Below are positions 31,891 through 41,951 of a stretch of 64,000 nt of DNA, one piece after another. A model generated the notes under the pieces. It was not told the origin of the DNA, ran no database searches, and saw only the letters and a program-made list of their open reading frames with translations. Both the position numbers and the translations under genes were made by a program. Positions within the stretch are counted from its first letter, which is position 1, and each line of letters begins with the position of its first letter. This stretch comes from Puccinia triticina. Its lineage: Eukaryota > Basidiomycota > Pucciniomycetes > Pucciniales > Pucciniaceae. The DNA lies in NCBI RefSeq assembly GCF_026914185.1, contig NC_070567.1, positions 372,001 to 436,000 of the forward strand. The letters run 5' to 3'.

Positions 31891-32960
31891 GGATAGGAGT
31901 GGCTCACGAGTGTGGCGCGTGGTAGGGTTTTCAAAGGTTGCGGGGCATCACGCCTCGGAGGTGCACATTGGGAGGAACTTACTTCTACCCCAAATAGCCT
32001 CCACGGCGGTCCAAACTCCACCATACGACCCTCGCAGTCCAGGGTCCAAGAAAACAGTTTATCCTTGTTGCAAAGAAGACTTCCTATTGCCGTTGTGCCG
32101 CCTAGAGGTGCCAAGAAACCAAAATCCGGAGTGCGGCTCACAGCAGTGGCATGTAATGCTTGCGACGACATAGGAGCATCAAGCCCGGAGGTGCATAATT
32201 GGGAGGCACTTACTTTGACCTCTCCCAACCTCCGCGGGAGCCCAAAATCTTCGCCGAACTCCCAGTTACTCGCAATCAAAGAACATAGTTTCACCTCATT
32301 GCGGAGGGTCTTTAGTTTATCCTCGTCGCGGAGGCTTGGAAGTTACGCTAGTTTATTCTTGTTGCGGAGACGAAAGTGAACCACAGCGGGATTGTGAAGC
32401 AAAGAGCCCGCGCCAGAATCCTGGGGCGTCTTGACGCCATTATACGAAATTCCTGAGACAAAGCCGACAGCGCGTCTTGATGCGCAACTTGAGAAAGGAG
32501 CCGTGTTTGATGAGGTGACGGGCCATCTGAAACTGAAGGGCAGAACGGGGGTTTTTCGAGGCTCACAACAGTGGCGCGCAGTAGAGTTTTTGACAACAAG
32601 GTGGCATCAAGCCCGGAGGTGCATAATCAGGAGGAACTTACTTCTACTCCTCCCGGCCTCCGTGTAACACCATTATCCTCCTTGCATGCTGATACCCGCG
32701 AACCATTGCCCAAAGAACGGGCCAGAGGATCAAGACTTGAGGAAGCAGCCAAAAGAGAGCTTGAGGAATCAGAGAATCCTGATGAGAAACCGGGAAGACT
32801 TGATGAGACTGATTCAGAAATAGGAAAACTGTTTTTAGGGTTTTTAAGGATTTTTAGATGTTTTTCAGTTTTATTGTTTTGACGAGTACCAGAAGAAAAA
32901 GAAGAATAGCGCCCATGAGACTCTTGATTAAAAGTAGACTCCGCGGCGAGACTGCGAGAC
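31891..32960. repeat. Repeated 5'-leader-like modules
   Basis: Three diverged modules (about 31910-32060, 32130-32310 and 32555-32670) share CAGTGGCATGTAATGC, then GGAGGTGCATAATTGGGAGG and AACTTACTTCTA, then a CCTCCGCGG-like tail. A fourth lies at 37255-37350, upstream of the gag. On the minus strand each carries AGTAAGTT, a good splice donor. Here they separate the protease from the pre-RT segment, where the 26-kb relative has none. They may be 5'-leader pieces moved in by template switching. Confidence 0.55.
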
Positions 32961-32997
32961 TCTAAATTAAATCTGCCGCTCCTTGAGCCAACCTGCT

Positions 32998-34258
32998 CTA
33001 CAAAAAATGACGTCCTTCCACAGGATCTTCGCGAGCTTTCCCTTTACGCGTCAGTATTGCCTTACGACCGCCGCCCGGAAAATCGCGCTCCCAACGCCCA
33101 GAGTCCACAGAGCAAAGGGTCAACTCGATTCTTCGACCATTGGCGTCCGGTAGGAGAATCTTCTCGCCCGTCTGACCCAAGAAGTCGAGTGTGACATCAA
33201 AATCCATGAGAAATGGCCTTCCCAAAATGATGGGGCCGTCCACACGCGTGATCCAAAAGTGGCAGGTGCCCACTATCGAATTCCCAATCCTGACAGGGAC
33301 GTCTTCGGCGACGCCAACCAACTTGTAAGCCTGATTGCCGATCCCGTACACCGCGGAGATGAAGTTGACGCGAGGACTTAGATTGAGCTTCGATGCTTTC
33401 GCATCCGAGATCAAATTCAACTGGGACCCTGAATCTACTAGAGGGGCCGCATTGCCTTCCTCCTCTCCGAGCAAGCAGGGCAAATACCCCAATGGACAGG
33501 AATACAGCCGGTTTTCTTCCTCTTGAGGCAGAGACTCTTCCATAAGCGTCCCGGAATGGACCTTCAGATCCTCTGAGTTGACTTCCACGCGGCGCTTCGA
33601 GACCCAACGTTTCATCCCGTCAGCAATAGCCGGTGCGACGGCGCATAGCTCTGCAACCGTGAACGTCAACGGAAGATCCAAAATCTTTTGGAGCATACCT
33701 TCCACCGCCCGGGGATGGTCCTTGGCTATCCCTCTTTCAAATCTCACTCTTGAGGGGGCCCCGTCGGATTTAGTGGCGGCTGGCGAAGGCGCGGGTTTGG
33801 CCGGCACTGGCTGCGAAGGCTGGCTCGCCGGCGAACGTTCGAAAAGCTCGGGCTCTTCGTCCATATCCTCAGCTTCTGATCCGGAGTTAGGAGGAGGCGC
33901 CTTCTTCGGGGTCTTCCTAGCGGCAGAAGCTGGAACTGCGGGGGCCTTGTAAAGTTTAGGCACCTCGTGCTTCTTGCGCGCCGGGTTGGATTGATAAGCG
34001 CCCGAAAAGGATTGAGATGACACAGCGGGGGGATACCAGGGATCCAAGGAGCCGCACGTGGCTCGGTACTCCATGGTCGCTGAACTAGACTGGGGTTGGA
34101 AAGATGCCACGACGTGGCGAATCGGTCGTGAAGCGTCGAAAGGAATCAAAGCGCCATTCGGGAGGAAGAAGTTGGTACCTTTTTGCTCCACCAGCTTCTC
34201 CTCCTTGTCTTTCTTGAGCTCGAAACAACGGGCAGTGCCGTGACCTTCACGGTGACAA
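32998..34258 (-). pseudogene. Ty3-like Gag C-terminus and protease
   Basis: From the right: CHREGHGTARCFELKK (the end of a zinc knuckle), RPIRHVVASFQPQ, a Pro/Ala-rich linker, PLTFTVAELCAVAP, CPLGYLPCLLGEEEGNAAPL, then VDSGSQLNLISDAK (retropepsin with intact DSG), YGIGNQAYKLVGVAEDVP and IILGRPFLMDFDV. The frame is open over more than 400 codons. The first Cys pair of the knuckle lies beyond the mariner insertion, at 36328 onward (CYY). The stop is at 32998. Confidence 0.85.
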
Positions 34259-34260
34259 TA

Positions 34261-36325
34261 TGGTCTTGCAAGCGCGTCTGGGCACTTACCCAACTCCCGC
34301 TTGGCCGAGTGCCTCCGGGGGTTGGGTATGTGCCCAGCGGGCTTGATCGGGCAACTTGCGCGGGGGGCAGAGCTTGGCACACAGCCAAGTCCCGCTTGGC
34401 CGAGATCAAGCTCTGGGCACATATGATCACCAACCAGCAGACTACTCAACTATCTAGCACCCACCACCTCTTGATCCACTCAACGCCCAGGTTCATTTAA
34501 ACAGGATATTGGTTCAATGTGAGGTTTTCTGTTTTATTTTTCTTTGTTAAATTCTTTTCCATTTTTCTATCTTCTGTTGACCATTTCTCTTTCTTCTTTT
34601 TAGATGTCTCAGCCGGCTGTGATGGACTCAGCGGAACTGGAACTCCAGGCGAATCAAGAGAGAGCCCGCGCCCTCGCCGGGGAGCTTCGAGAGCTACAAC
34701 GGAAGAACTTTGAAGCCGAAACAATCAAAAACTCAAAAGAAAAGTTAAATCAAAAGCGTACTTATAAGAACGATCGACTTACACACAAGGATCGCAAACC
34801 CAATTCGATGATCAAGCCCGAGGTTCGAGATATAATCCGCCAAAATGTCATTGGAAAAGGTATGAAGACAGTTGATGCCATCAAGACATTCAATGTTTCT
34901 CAACGCCAGGTTCAGCGGATCAAGGCCGAAGATCCAAATCATGTCAAGACTCAGAAGAAGCGTCCCAGCAAATTCACCAAAGACATGAAGACTGATCTCC
35001 TTCTTCAGCTTGAGCAGAGGTCGTCAACTACTCTGAAGGAAATGGCTCGATTCATCCAGGATAAATTCGATGTCAAGGTATCAACACAGGCAATTAGTAA
35101 CCTGATCCATGATATGGATATATCATGGAAACAGGTTACTAATATACCTGCAGCCTGGAACAAGCCCGACTTGCTCAACCAGCGGGCAAATTTTGTGAAT
35201 CGGCGTGGTTTGGACCTCGGAAGGACGGTTGGTTTTGTTGACGAATCCGGATTTGACCTTCATTCTGGGCGGGCCTTTGGCTACTCTCCCTCTGGTATGT
35301 TTCTTTTCGGCTCTTTACTTGCAGTGTCTTTTTTAATTCTGATTGTTTTTTTGCTTGATTCAAGGCCAGCCCGCTGTCTTGAGCCTCATGCCCAAGGCCA
35401 AGCAGGTGACCTTGATAGGGGCCCTGTCCAAGGAGGGCTTTGTTTATCACGAGCTGCGCAACGCCAATAACACCAAGGCCAAGGGGGTAGGAGCAGATGA
35501 CTTCTGCCTTTTCCTCGGTAGTCTTGGTGATAGGTTGCCAAATGAATCAATCATCATCATGGACAACGCTCCGATTCACCAAGGCAATCGTTTCGAGGAA
35601 ATCAAACGGTCGCTTGACAGCTCGAAATCAATCAAACTCGAGTTCCTGCCGCCGTACTCGCCATTCCTTAACCCGATCGAATACAGCTTCCATTCAATCA
35701 AGTCGTACGTTTGATCCAAGGAGCCACCCAACCGGGAAGCGCTTGTTTCCGAGATCAAACTAGGGATTGCTGAAGCAATCACCCCCCAAAAATCAAAAAA
35801 CTTCTTTTCTCATTGCCGTCGTCTCTACCGTCCCTGCATTGAAATGCAGGAAATCATGGGGCCAGTATTGGCAGCCCCACCCGAATAGTTACTCAGAACA
35901 TCAACTTCCTTCCTCTTCTCATGTTGATTTTTTAACACTCAAAAAAAGTAAAAGAATTAAAAAAACTGTAGTGCAATTACCCTAAAAATGTATGTAGAAG
36001 AGACTGTAGATAGTACACGAAATAAATCAACAGCAAGTGTTAGCCTTAACTCGTAGATTTGTGAAGAAGTACGAGCTAGTCCGAGTGCGATACATCCCAT
36101 GCCTCAAGGGGTGCATTGGTTTTTGGGTGGCGTGGCACCCTTGCTTGATCTCGGCCCAGCTGGGCTTTGTCCCGAACCCGGCCAACTTTGCAATGTGCCA
36201 AGCCGGGGTTGGGAGTGTGCCAGGCGGGCTTGACAATCGGCCAAGCAGGCTTTAGGGTTGGCCACGCGCGCTTGGCCTTTTTTTGGCCGAACTTTGGTAT
36301 GTGCCCAGACGGGCTTGCAAGACCA
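34261..36325 (+). mobile_element. Tc1/mariner-type transposon inside a zinc knuckle
   Basis: A 2065-bp element with 25-bp inverted ends starting TGGTCTTGCAAGC, one mismatch, flanked by TA (34259-34260 and 36326-36327). Removing it and one TA joins CYY to CHREGHGTARC, giving a textbook CYYCHREGHGTARC knuckle, so the insertion is proven by the host frame. Subterminal zones repeat GCTTGGCC/GGCCAAGC words. It encodes one DDE transposase with an intron. A related end lies at 38302-38367. Confidence 0.95.
34604..35714 (+). pseudogene. IS630/Tc1/mariner (DDE_3-type) transposase
   Basis: Exons 34604-35294 and 35365-35714 join across a 70-bp intron (GTATGT to TTCAAG) in phase. The N-terminal helix-turn-helix region reads VIGKGMKTVDAIKTFNVSQR. 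Catalytic landmarks: VGFVDESGFDL (Asp), SIIIMDNAPIHQGNR (Asp), LPPYSPFLNPIEYSFHSIK (third acidic residue). A TGA at 35712-35714 ends the frame, yet the same frame continues another 57 codons (SKEPPNREALVSEIKLGIAE) to a TAG at 35886. The stop looks like a CGA-to-TGA change that removes the C-terminus, so it is probably inactive although catalytic residues remain. Confidence 0.88.
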
Positions 36326-36327
36326 TA

Positions 36328-37191
36328 ATAGCAGACGAGAGGTCCTCGCGATCCTGATGGGGCAGCAGCGGCGGGAGAAGAAACTGCCAGCTCCTTCTTC
36401 AGCCGCTGCTCGAAAGACTGGAGCATGCGAGATAGGTCGTCCACTGTGGCCGGCGCCTGCGACCGAACAGGGGCCTCCTTAGGGCGCCGGTTGGCCTCCA
36501 TCTTTTTCATGATCTCGTTGGACTCTTTAAATTCGGATTTCGACGGGAGAGGCGCTTGTGACTTAATTTGCTCCGAGGTAAACGCTACCTCTTCCTCCAT
36601 CTCAGAAGTAGCGACCGCACGAAGTTACTTAAGGGCCGGGAGGAGGTATCGTCCGTCTAGAGTCTTCAGCATCTTCTTCTCTTTGATGAGATACGACTTG
36701 ATGCGTTGCTGGAATCCGAGTGAGAACGCAAAAAAGAAATAGTCCACTGACAGATCTTCGGACGAAAGGTGCTTATAGCGGATCAGATAAGATAAAATGA
36801 CATCGAATGTCGACTTGAAGAGTCAATAGCCTTCCAGCGTTGAGATCCCACCCTTGGCGATCCACGAATCCTTGAGGGCTTGAAGATCAGCGACTGTGTA
36901 TCGGACTACATCGAACTGTCCCCAACGTTTGATCATCTGCTCTTTCAAAGCAGGCCACGACTTGCTTGTGTACCCGCCCATATCCCACACGGCGTCCTTG
37001 AGATCTTCGCTGCCAAGAAACGAGGTCACTTGGAGAACCATGTCCTCCTGAGAGGCCCCATCCAAGTCGGCGGCTAATTCATATTCACGAAGGAAAGCCT
37101 CAATCCTCGTGCCGGTAAACTTCAGGGATCGATCTTGAGGCTTAATCTTAACTCTTCGGTTAACAGGCTGTCCGGCTGTTGGGTCGGCCAT
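36328..37191 (-). pseudogene. Ty3-like Gag, N-terminal part
   Basis: Starts MADPTAGQPVNRRVK at 37191. The Gag core reads SLKFTGTRIEAFLREYELAA, WPALKEQMIKRWGQFDVVRY and SWIAKGGISTLEGY. The frame breaks near 36823 and resumes as 36328-36600 (RMLQSFEQRLKKEL, then GPLVCYY), whose last residues begin the zinc knuckle completed at 34258. This places the transposon insertion exactly in the knuckle. Confidence 0.8.
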
Positions 37192-37409
37192 CTTGCTACA
37201 CAGCGGGGGAGAGAAGGAGAATCTGAAAGAAAAGGCGATCGGGTCCGAGGTGGCTCACAGCACGTGGCAAATGTAATGCTTCGACGACGAGTAGTAGAAA
37301 CCCTTGGAGGTGCAACTATGGGAGGAACTTACTTGTAGCTCTCCCTGCCTCCGCGGAAAATGATCAAAAGTACGAGGAACCGAGAAAAGAAATCTAGGAA
37401 AGGAAAGGT

Positions 37410-37515
37410 GCTCAGTCGGAAGAGCAAGATTGGTGACCACCAAGCGTCTCAAAATCCCGTAGAGACGAGACTGTAAATCTTGAGGTCGCTGGTTTGATCC
37501 CGGCTCGGGGGACCA
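37410..37515 (+). other. tRNA-Tyr-like sequence / extended primer site
   Basis: GGTGCTCAGTCGGAAGAGC resembles a D arm. CTGTAAATCTTGAGG has a Tyr-type GTA anticodon loop, and GCTGG-TTTGATC-CCGGC is a fully pairing T arm followed by TCGGGGGACCA. An extra segment of about 40 bp (about 37425-37465) disrupts the 5' half. On the minus strand the CCA end reads TGGTCCCCCGAGCC two bases after an LTR-like end, i.e. a primer binding site for the gag to the left. Similarity of about 45 nt to a tRNA is longer than a usual primer site. Confidence 0.5.
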
Positions 37516-37517
37516 AA

Positions 37518-37968
37518 TGTGGAACTCCGACCGGTGCTGGGCCGTCGGCAGTTACTGGAAGGGATGTTGCGCCGTGGCGCTGCCTTCGCGGTGATCCGGG
37601 TGGTGTGTGAGTCTGGGGAATCAAGGATAGCGGAAATGGAAGGGGATTTTAGTTTGAGACGACGGGGGGTAGATTCCCGTCGGCGGTGGTTTGTTTGTTG
37701 AGAATCTGGAAAGAGAGCCGGCGAACTGGCCGGGAAAAGCGATCTAAACAAAGAGGACTCTAGGAAAGGGGACGGCGCCGGGGCTGAGAGAATGAACTCA
37801 GAAGCTCCGCGAGTATAACGGCCAAGAAATGTGGGGATCAATAGACTTTTAAGATTCGGGACTCTTGAGTTTGATGGATGATCTGAGACAAAATTTATGG
37901 TTCAGACGAAGTCCATGCCGCCCCATCATCTGAGTTCGAACTGAACTCAGACTCCGGGGACTGCAACA
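37518..37968 (-). repeat. Putative 5' LTR of Ty3-like element
   Basis: On the minus strand it would start TGTTGCAGTCCCCGG (37968) and end GGAGTTCCACA (37518), two bases before the primer site. No second LTR is present because the 3' part of the element is lost, so the limits rest on TG...CA ends and position only. Confidence 0.4.
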
Positions 37969-38301
37969 TGCTGCGGACAAGTCATCATACACCCGCGCGC
38001 ACAAACGCGCAACAACAACAGAGAAAGAGAGGGAAGCAAGAAACAACACCAACAGAAGAAAACCAACCCACCGCATAACAAAACCTCTCCAACGCGCGCA
38101 TTTTAGAAACAAAAGAACATAGGACAGAGAAAGAAAAGGAAGAGCAACAAAACAAACACAAAAGAAACCAAGACTAATCCTAAAACGTCTTGAAGATTCC
38201 ACCGCGCGCGACGCGCGCTGTTTGACCTTGACGCCATGAGTTGATGTCTTGATGGCTGGAAACTTGAGGGATCCTCTGCGCCACGGGCGCCACGAAAATG
38301 A
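37969..38301. other. No feature recognised
   Basis: Purine-rich (AGAAAGAGAGGGAAGCAAG) then mixed sequence without a convincing ORF. The short CGCGCGCGAC palindromic run near 38203 is the only structure I see. Confidence 0.3.
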
Positions 38302-38367
38302 TCACCACAGCGCTTGGTCTTTTTTTGGCCAAACTTTGGTGAGTGCCCAGACGGGCTTGCAACACCA
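38302..38367. mobile_element. Orphan right end of the mariner-type family
   Basis: TTTGGCCAAACTTTGG and GTGCCCAGACGGGCTTGC repeat the right end of the 34261-36325 transposon and stop at ACACCA before TA (38368-38369). No matching left end is nearby, so this is a truncated copy. Confidence 0.75.
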
Positions 38368-38377
38368 TATTCAACTA

Positions 38378-38516
38378 TTTCAGAACTTTTTGGCCATTTT
38401 GATCAAGAATGAGGCTTTGGAAAATGTGGAAATTTCACATGAAATCTGTTAAAGTGTTGGATTTCCTAAGTTTTGAAAGCCTCATTCTTGCACAAAGTGG
38501 CCAAAAAGTTCTGAAA
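38378..38516. mobile_element. Hairpin MITE, 139 bp
   Basis: Arms of about 45 bp: TTTCAGAACTTTTTGGCCA is exact, then similar through AAGAATGAGGCTTT to a short loop. It can form a long hairpin. TSD not certain. It lies next to the orphan mariner end. Confidence 0.75.
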
Positions 38517-38637
38517 CAGTTAACCATATGTTTGCCATTATTCAATAAACAAGGGGAAGCCCCCAAATTTGGGGTTCCAGGGGGTGTCAAAGTCATAGGG
38601 GTTCGTAAATCACAGGAGGTGAAAGGCAAAAGGGTAA

Positions 38638-38760
38638 TGTGACAGCTCTATTGAGAGCTGAATCCTTGCCATTCATTGCACCTCCACGTCCACCTCTTGA
38701 TACTCTCACACTCCAATTGTGGAGTTTGCCCACCGCACCCCACAACACCCCCCCCTCAAA
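38638..38760 (-). repeat. Copia 3' LTR and polypurine tract
   Basis: On the minus strand a purine tract, TTTGAGGGGGGGG (about 38748-38760), is followed by TGTTGTGGGG (38747), and the LTR seems to end GAGCTGTCACA at 38638, giving a 110-bp LTR. Short LTRs are normal for copia. The partner LTR is missing. Confidence 0.55.
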
Positions 38761-38893
38761 CTCCACCCACCTACATACAAATGAAGTAATGAAAGAAAAA
38801 AAAACGTAACCAAGAGAAACATTGTTGATAAGATATAAAATAATTGAGTGGGGACTTGTGTGAAAATAGAGAAAGGAAAGGTTAAAAGGAAAA

Positions 38894-39763
38894 TCAAAGA
38901 AATATTTTTTTCATTGCCGTCAAATTTAATGTGGACCAAAGAGATTTGGTGAAGCAGTCTGCAATGTTGTCTGCTGTTGATACCCATTTGAGTTTGATGT
39001 TGTGTTCCCAAACCGCATCATTCACAAAGAATAAATTACACTCTAGACTTTTCATCCTACCCTTGGAAGCATTGTCGTCCGAGATGAGGACAGCAGCCCA
39101 ATTATTGCATTTGAGAAAAATTTTGGGAGTGACGTTGAGAGAGCAAATGATAGGAATTAGGAAAAGAAGGAAATCCACCAAAGATCCAATTGAGATGAAT
39201 TCTGCGGCACACGTTGAGGTCACAACAATTTTCTGCCTTTGAGAGCCCCATGCAATAGGACTACCCAAGAAAGAAATGATGAATCCTGATGTTGACCGTT
39301 GAAATTCTCCGCCCCAATTTACGTTGGACCATGTCATGAGCTTGTTGTCAGAACATCGGAGCTTGAGCCGTCTATCTTTTGTTGTTGCTAGATATTGAAC
39401 CAAATGCTTCAACCTGTTCCAGTGTGATGTGTTGGGGTTCGAGCTGAACCTAGCTAGAAGATTCACCGCATGACTCAAGTCAGGCCTGGACCCGAGGGTG
39501 ATGTAATTGAGTGAACCGATGAGAGATTGATACAGCGTTGGAAGAACCGGATTGACTCGAGATGTCTTGAGTTTGTCGTTGGCTAGAGGTGTGTATGTCG
39601 GGACCAAATTTGATTGAACGTTGTCTTGAAATTTCTTAATTTTCTGGTTGATGAGAAGTGGCTGGCTGAGGGAAATCAAGTCTGCATCATAGTCAATCCT
39701 GATTCCCACTAATTTTTCTGGTTTCAAATCCCATTTGACTCGTAGATGCCGCTCAAGGTTCAC
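38894..39763 (-). pseudogene. Copia RT end and RNase H
   Basis: Reads GSLNYITLGSRPDLSHAVNL, RLKHLVQYLATTKDRRLKL, STSGFIISFLGSPIAWGSQR, IKLKWVSTADNIADCFTKSL, the familiar end of copia pol. The frame is open for 290 codons and continues from the RT at 39760-40347 with a small overlap. Family role: reverse transcription and removal of RNA. The first Asp and several conserved residues of RNase H appear altered (WSNVNWGG where WSDADWAG-like is usual). Confidence 0.85.
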
Positions 39764-40347
39764 ACGTAGATTAGAAAATGCCGCATCGTTATTGCTGAAA
39801 ACAATTCCGTTGTTGACATGAATCCAAACAATGATGATATAGTCATCTTTTTGGTAGCGATAGAGACACTCCTCGACTTCATCAATTCACATTCAAAATC
39901 CCATTGTTCAAGAAGACCAGCAAAATGCTTCCACCAACGACGACTCGCCTGTCGAGTACCATACAAGGCCTTTTTGAGTTTCAAAACCTTCCCGGCAAGA
40001 TGCGGAAGTAACTCTACCGGAGGATTGACATAGATTGTTTCATCAATCGGACTGTGAACAAAAGCACCTGTGATGTCAAAGGAGTTAATGCGCCACTTGT
40101 TGCGAATTGCCAGCGTTAACAACAAACAAAGGGTGGTGAGAGAGGCTGTTGGAGCAAAAGTGGACTTCACATTGCGTCCAATGCGTTGTTTGAACCCTTG
40201 TACCACAAATCTTGCTTTGAGCCGATCAACTGTTCCATTGGAACGTCTCTTGATGTCAAAAACAAATTGGGTCCCAATGGAGTGTTTTGATTCCTTATCT
40301 TCAATATCAAATGTGTCGATTTCTACCAACTGATCCCATTTGGACAT
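39760..40347 (-). pseudogene. Copia reverse transcriptase with NN active site
   Basis: Reads SIGTQFVFDIKRRSNGTVDR, KARFVVQGFKQRIGRN, NSFDITGAFVHSPIDETIYV, KLKKALYGTRQASRRWW, so the fingers and palm are clear. In another frame at 39809-39826 the catalytic box reads HVNNGIVFSNNDAA where copia has YVDD. Both Asp codons became AAC, each a G-to-A change in a CG context. With the frameshift near 39880 the enzyme is certainly dead. Confidence 0.85.
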
Positions 40348-40949
40348 GCAAGCTGTTCGCCAGTTTTCTTTTTCCGGACACTTCAGGGCGTTGCGTAGAA
40401 TTGTATCTTATATGGCTTGAATGTCTTTGAGTTGAGAGTCTTGATTGTCACAAATCTCCTCGGTCAGTTCCTCGCCAAGTTTGAGAGGTCTACGAATGGA
40501 AGACACATCAGGTTTGTTGTTTGGAGAAGGGATAAGTGGTTTCCCTTGGAAGTCTAAGAATTCTGCACACTCAGAATTTATGACCTTCCAAGTCATCGGA
40601 TCCCAAAAGAACCACCCACGCTCGCTGTCTTGATAGTCAACAAGATAACCCGTCCAACCACAAATATCCAATTTCCGTCGATGTTCCTTGGGAATGTGAA
40701 TACATGCTTTCACACCAAAAGAAAAGAACGAACTTGCCACGGGTTGACGTCCTGACCATAATTTGAGGGGAGTGGATTTACAACGACTGTTAGGCAGTTG
40801 ATTTATGAGAAAACAAGCACATTTATATGCATATGACCAGAGGTTAGTCGGAAGTCAAGAGTGTATCAAGTTTGTTCGAGCTATGTCTCCCAGAGTCCGG
40901 TTTAACCTTTCGGCCTCACCGTTCTGCTCTGGCGTGTATGGAGATGTGA
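40348..40949 (-). pseudogene. Copia integrase C-terminus and linker
   Basis: From the right: FTSPYTPEQNGEAERLNRTL, containing the third catalytic residue Glu of integrase, then a stretch with breaks, then GVKACIHIPKEHRRKLDICG, GYLVDYQDSERGWFFWDP, the copia region before RT. It is separated from the rest of integrase by the solo LTR at 40955-41946. Confidence 0.8.
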
Positions 40950-40954
40950 AGATG

Positions 40955-41946
40955 TGTCAGCCTTAGAGATACATCAAGTATCCAAAAGACTGCAATAACT
41001 TAGTAAATAATAATAATTATTGAATTATTATTGCAGAATCAGATTCCTCATCATATATTAAGGGGATTCATCCACTTAAAGTAACCCCTTATTCCTATTC
41101 CTTCATGTACTAATTGTATAAATAAGAATTGGCCCCAGAATGCGCCCAAAAATAGTATTACATACAAAAATTTAGTAAAACAAACAAAGTACATAAAAAT
41201 AAACTGTTGTACATTAATGAGTAATATTACTTGTGTAAAAATACCCCATAAAAGTATTATGTAGACTTCTACTGAAGCTCTTTCACATGACAATTGGTTA
41301 TAAACGTGTCATGTGACAGAGTAAGGGAAATTAGTCTATTACAATACAAATAATTTGCCCACAGCCAAGCCCTGTTCACGGCTACACCTCAGGATACTCT
41401 CATAGGGAGAAAAGGACTTAGTGTTTACGCCCACTGAAGTCCCCTCTATAAATAGAGGCCTATTTGGCCCTCAGGAAAAGATCCCCCAGACCATTCACCG
41501 CCCAGAAACTGTAAGTTTGCCGTGAATATTCTCCTCTGCTACTATTGTAGCCCCTTTTCCTTATAAACCATTCCCAGCACGTAAAATCCACTGGATTAAA
41601 CCCTTTAAATCATCAAAAATCCCTTATTAGCATATTTAAAGATTTATCCTTATACGTAGTTGCCGTAAGACCTCCGCCTCTGTCAAGCAGCCAATCAGTT
41701 TAAGCGCTTACCACCTACTTTTACGCTAAATTAATTTCCTGTAATTAATAATTACATATTATTAATTACATAATTAATCCTTCCTCTGTTACAGAGGGTT
41801 TAAACCCTTGTAGTGGCCATATTTGCCACGTAACAAGCTTGGTAATTTAAATTACCAGTGTTTACATCAGCACAGTTATAGTGCTAGGGCCCAAAACCCT
41901 TATTTTTGACGGGTTTTTGCCCTAAGCTTCATAAACAGAGCTGTCA
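40955..41946 (+). mobile_element. Solo LTR, 992 bp, in copia integrase
   Basis: Starts TGTCAGCCTTAGAG, ends GAGCTGTCA; exact 5-bp target duplication AGATG at 40950-40954 and 41947-41951. Removing it and one AGATG restores the integrase frame (GSAIIFTSPYTPEQNG). CTATAAATAGAGG near 41446 is a TATA box, pointing to plus orientation. There is no internal region, so it is the product of LTR-LTR recombination. It is unlike the other LTRs here. Confidence 0.92.
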
Positions 41947-41951
41947 AGATG

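Noticed and set aside
36027..36255. ORFs with AKPAWP or CQAGVGSVPGG repeats
   Set aside because: They lie in the word-rich terminal zone of the mariner-type transposon (GCTTGGCC words), not in a gene.
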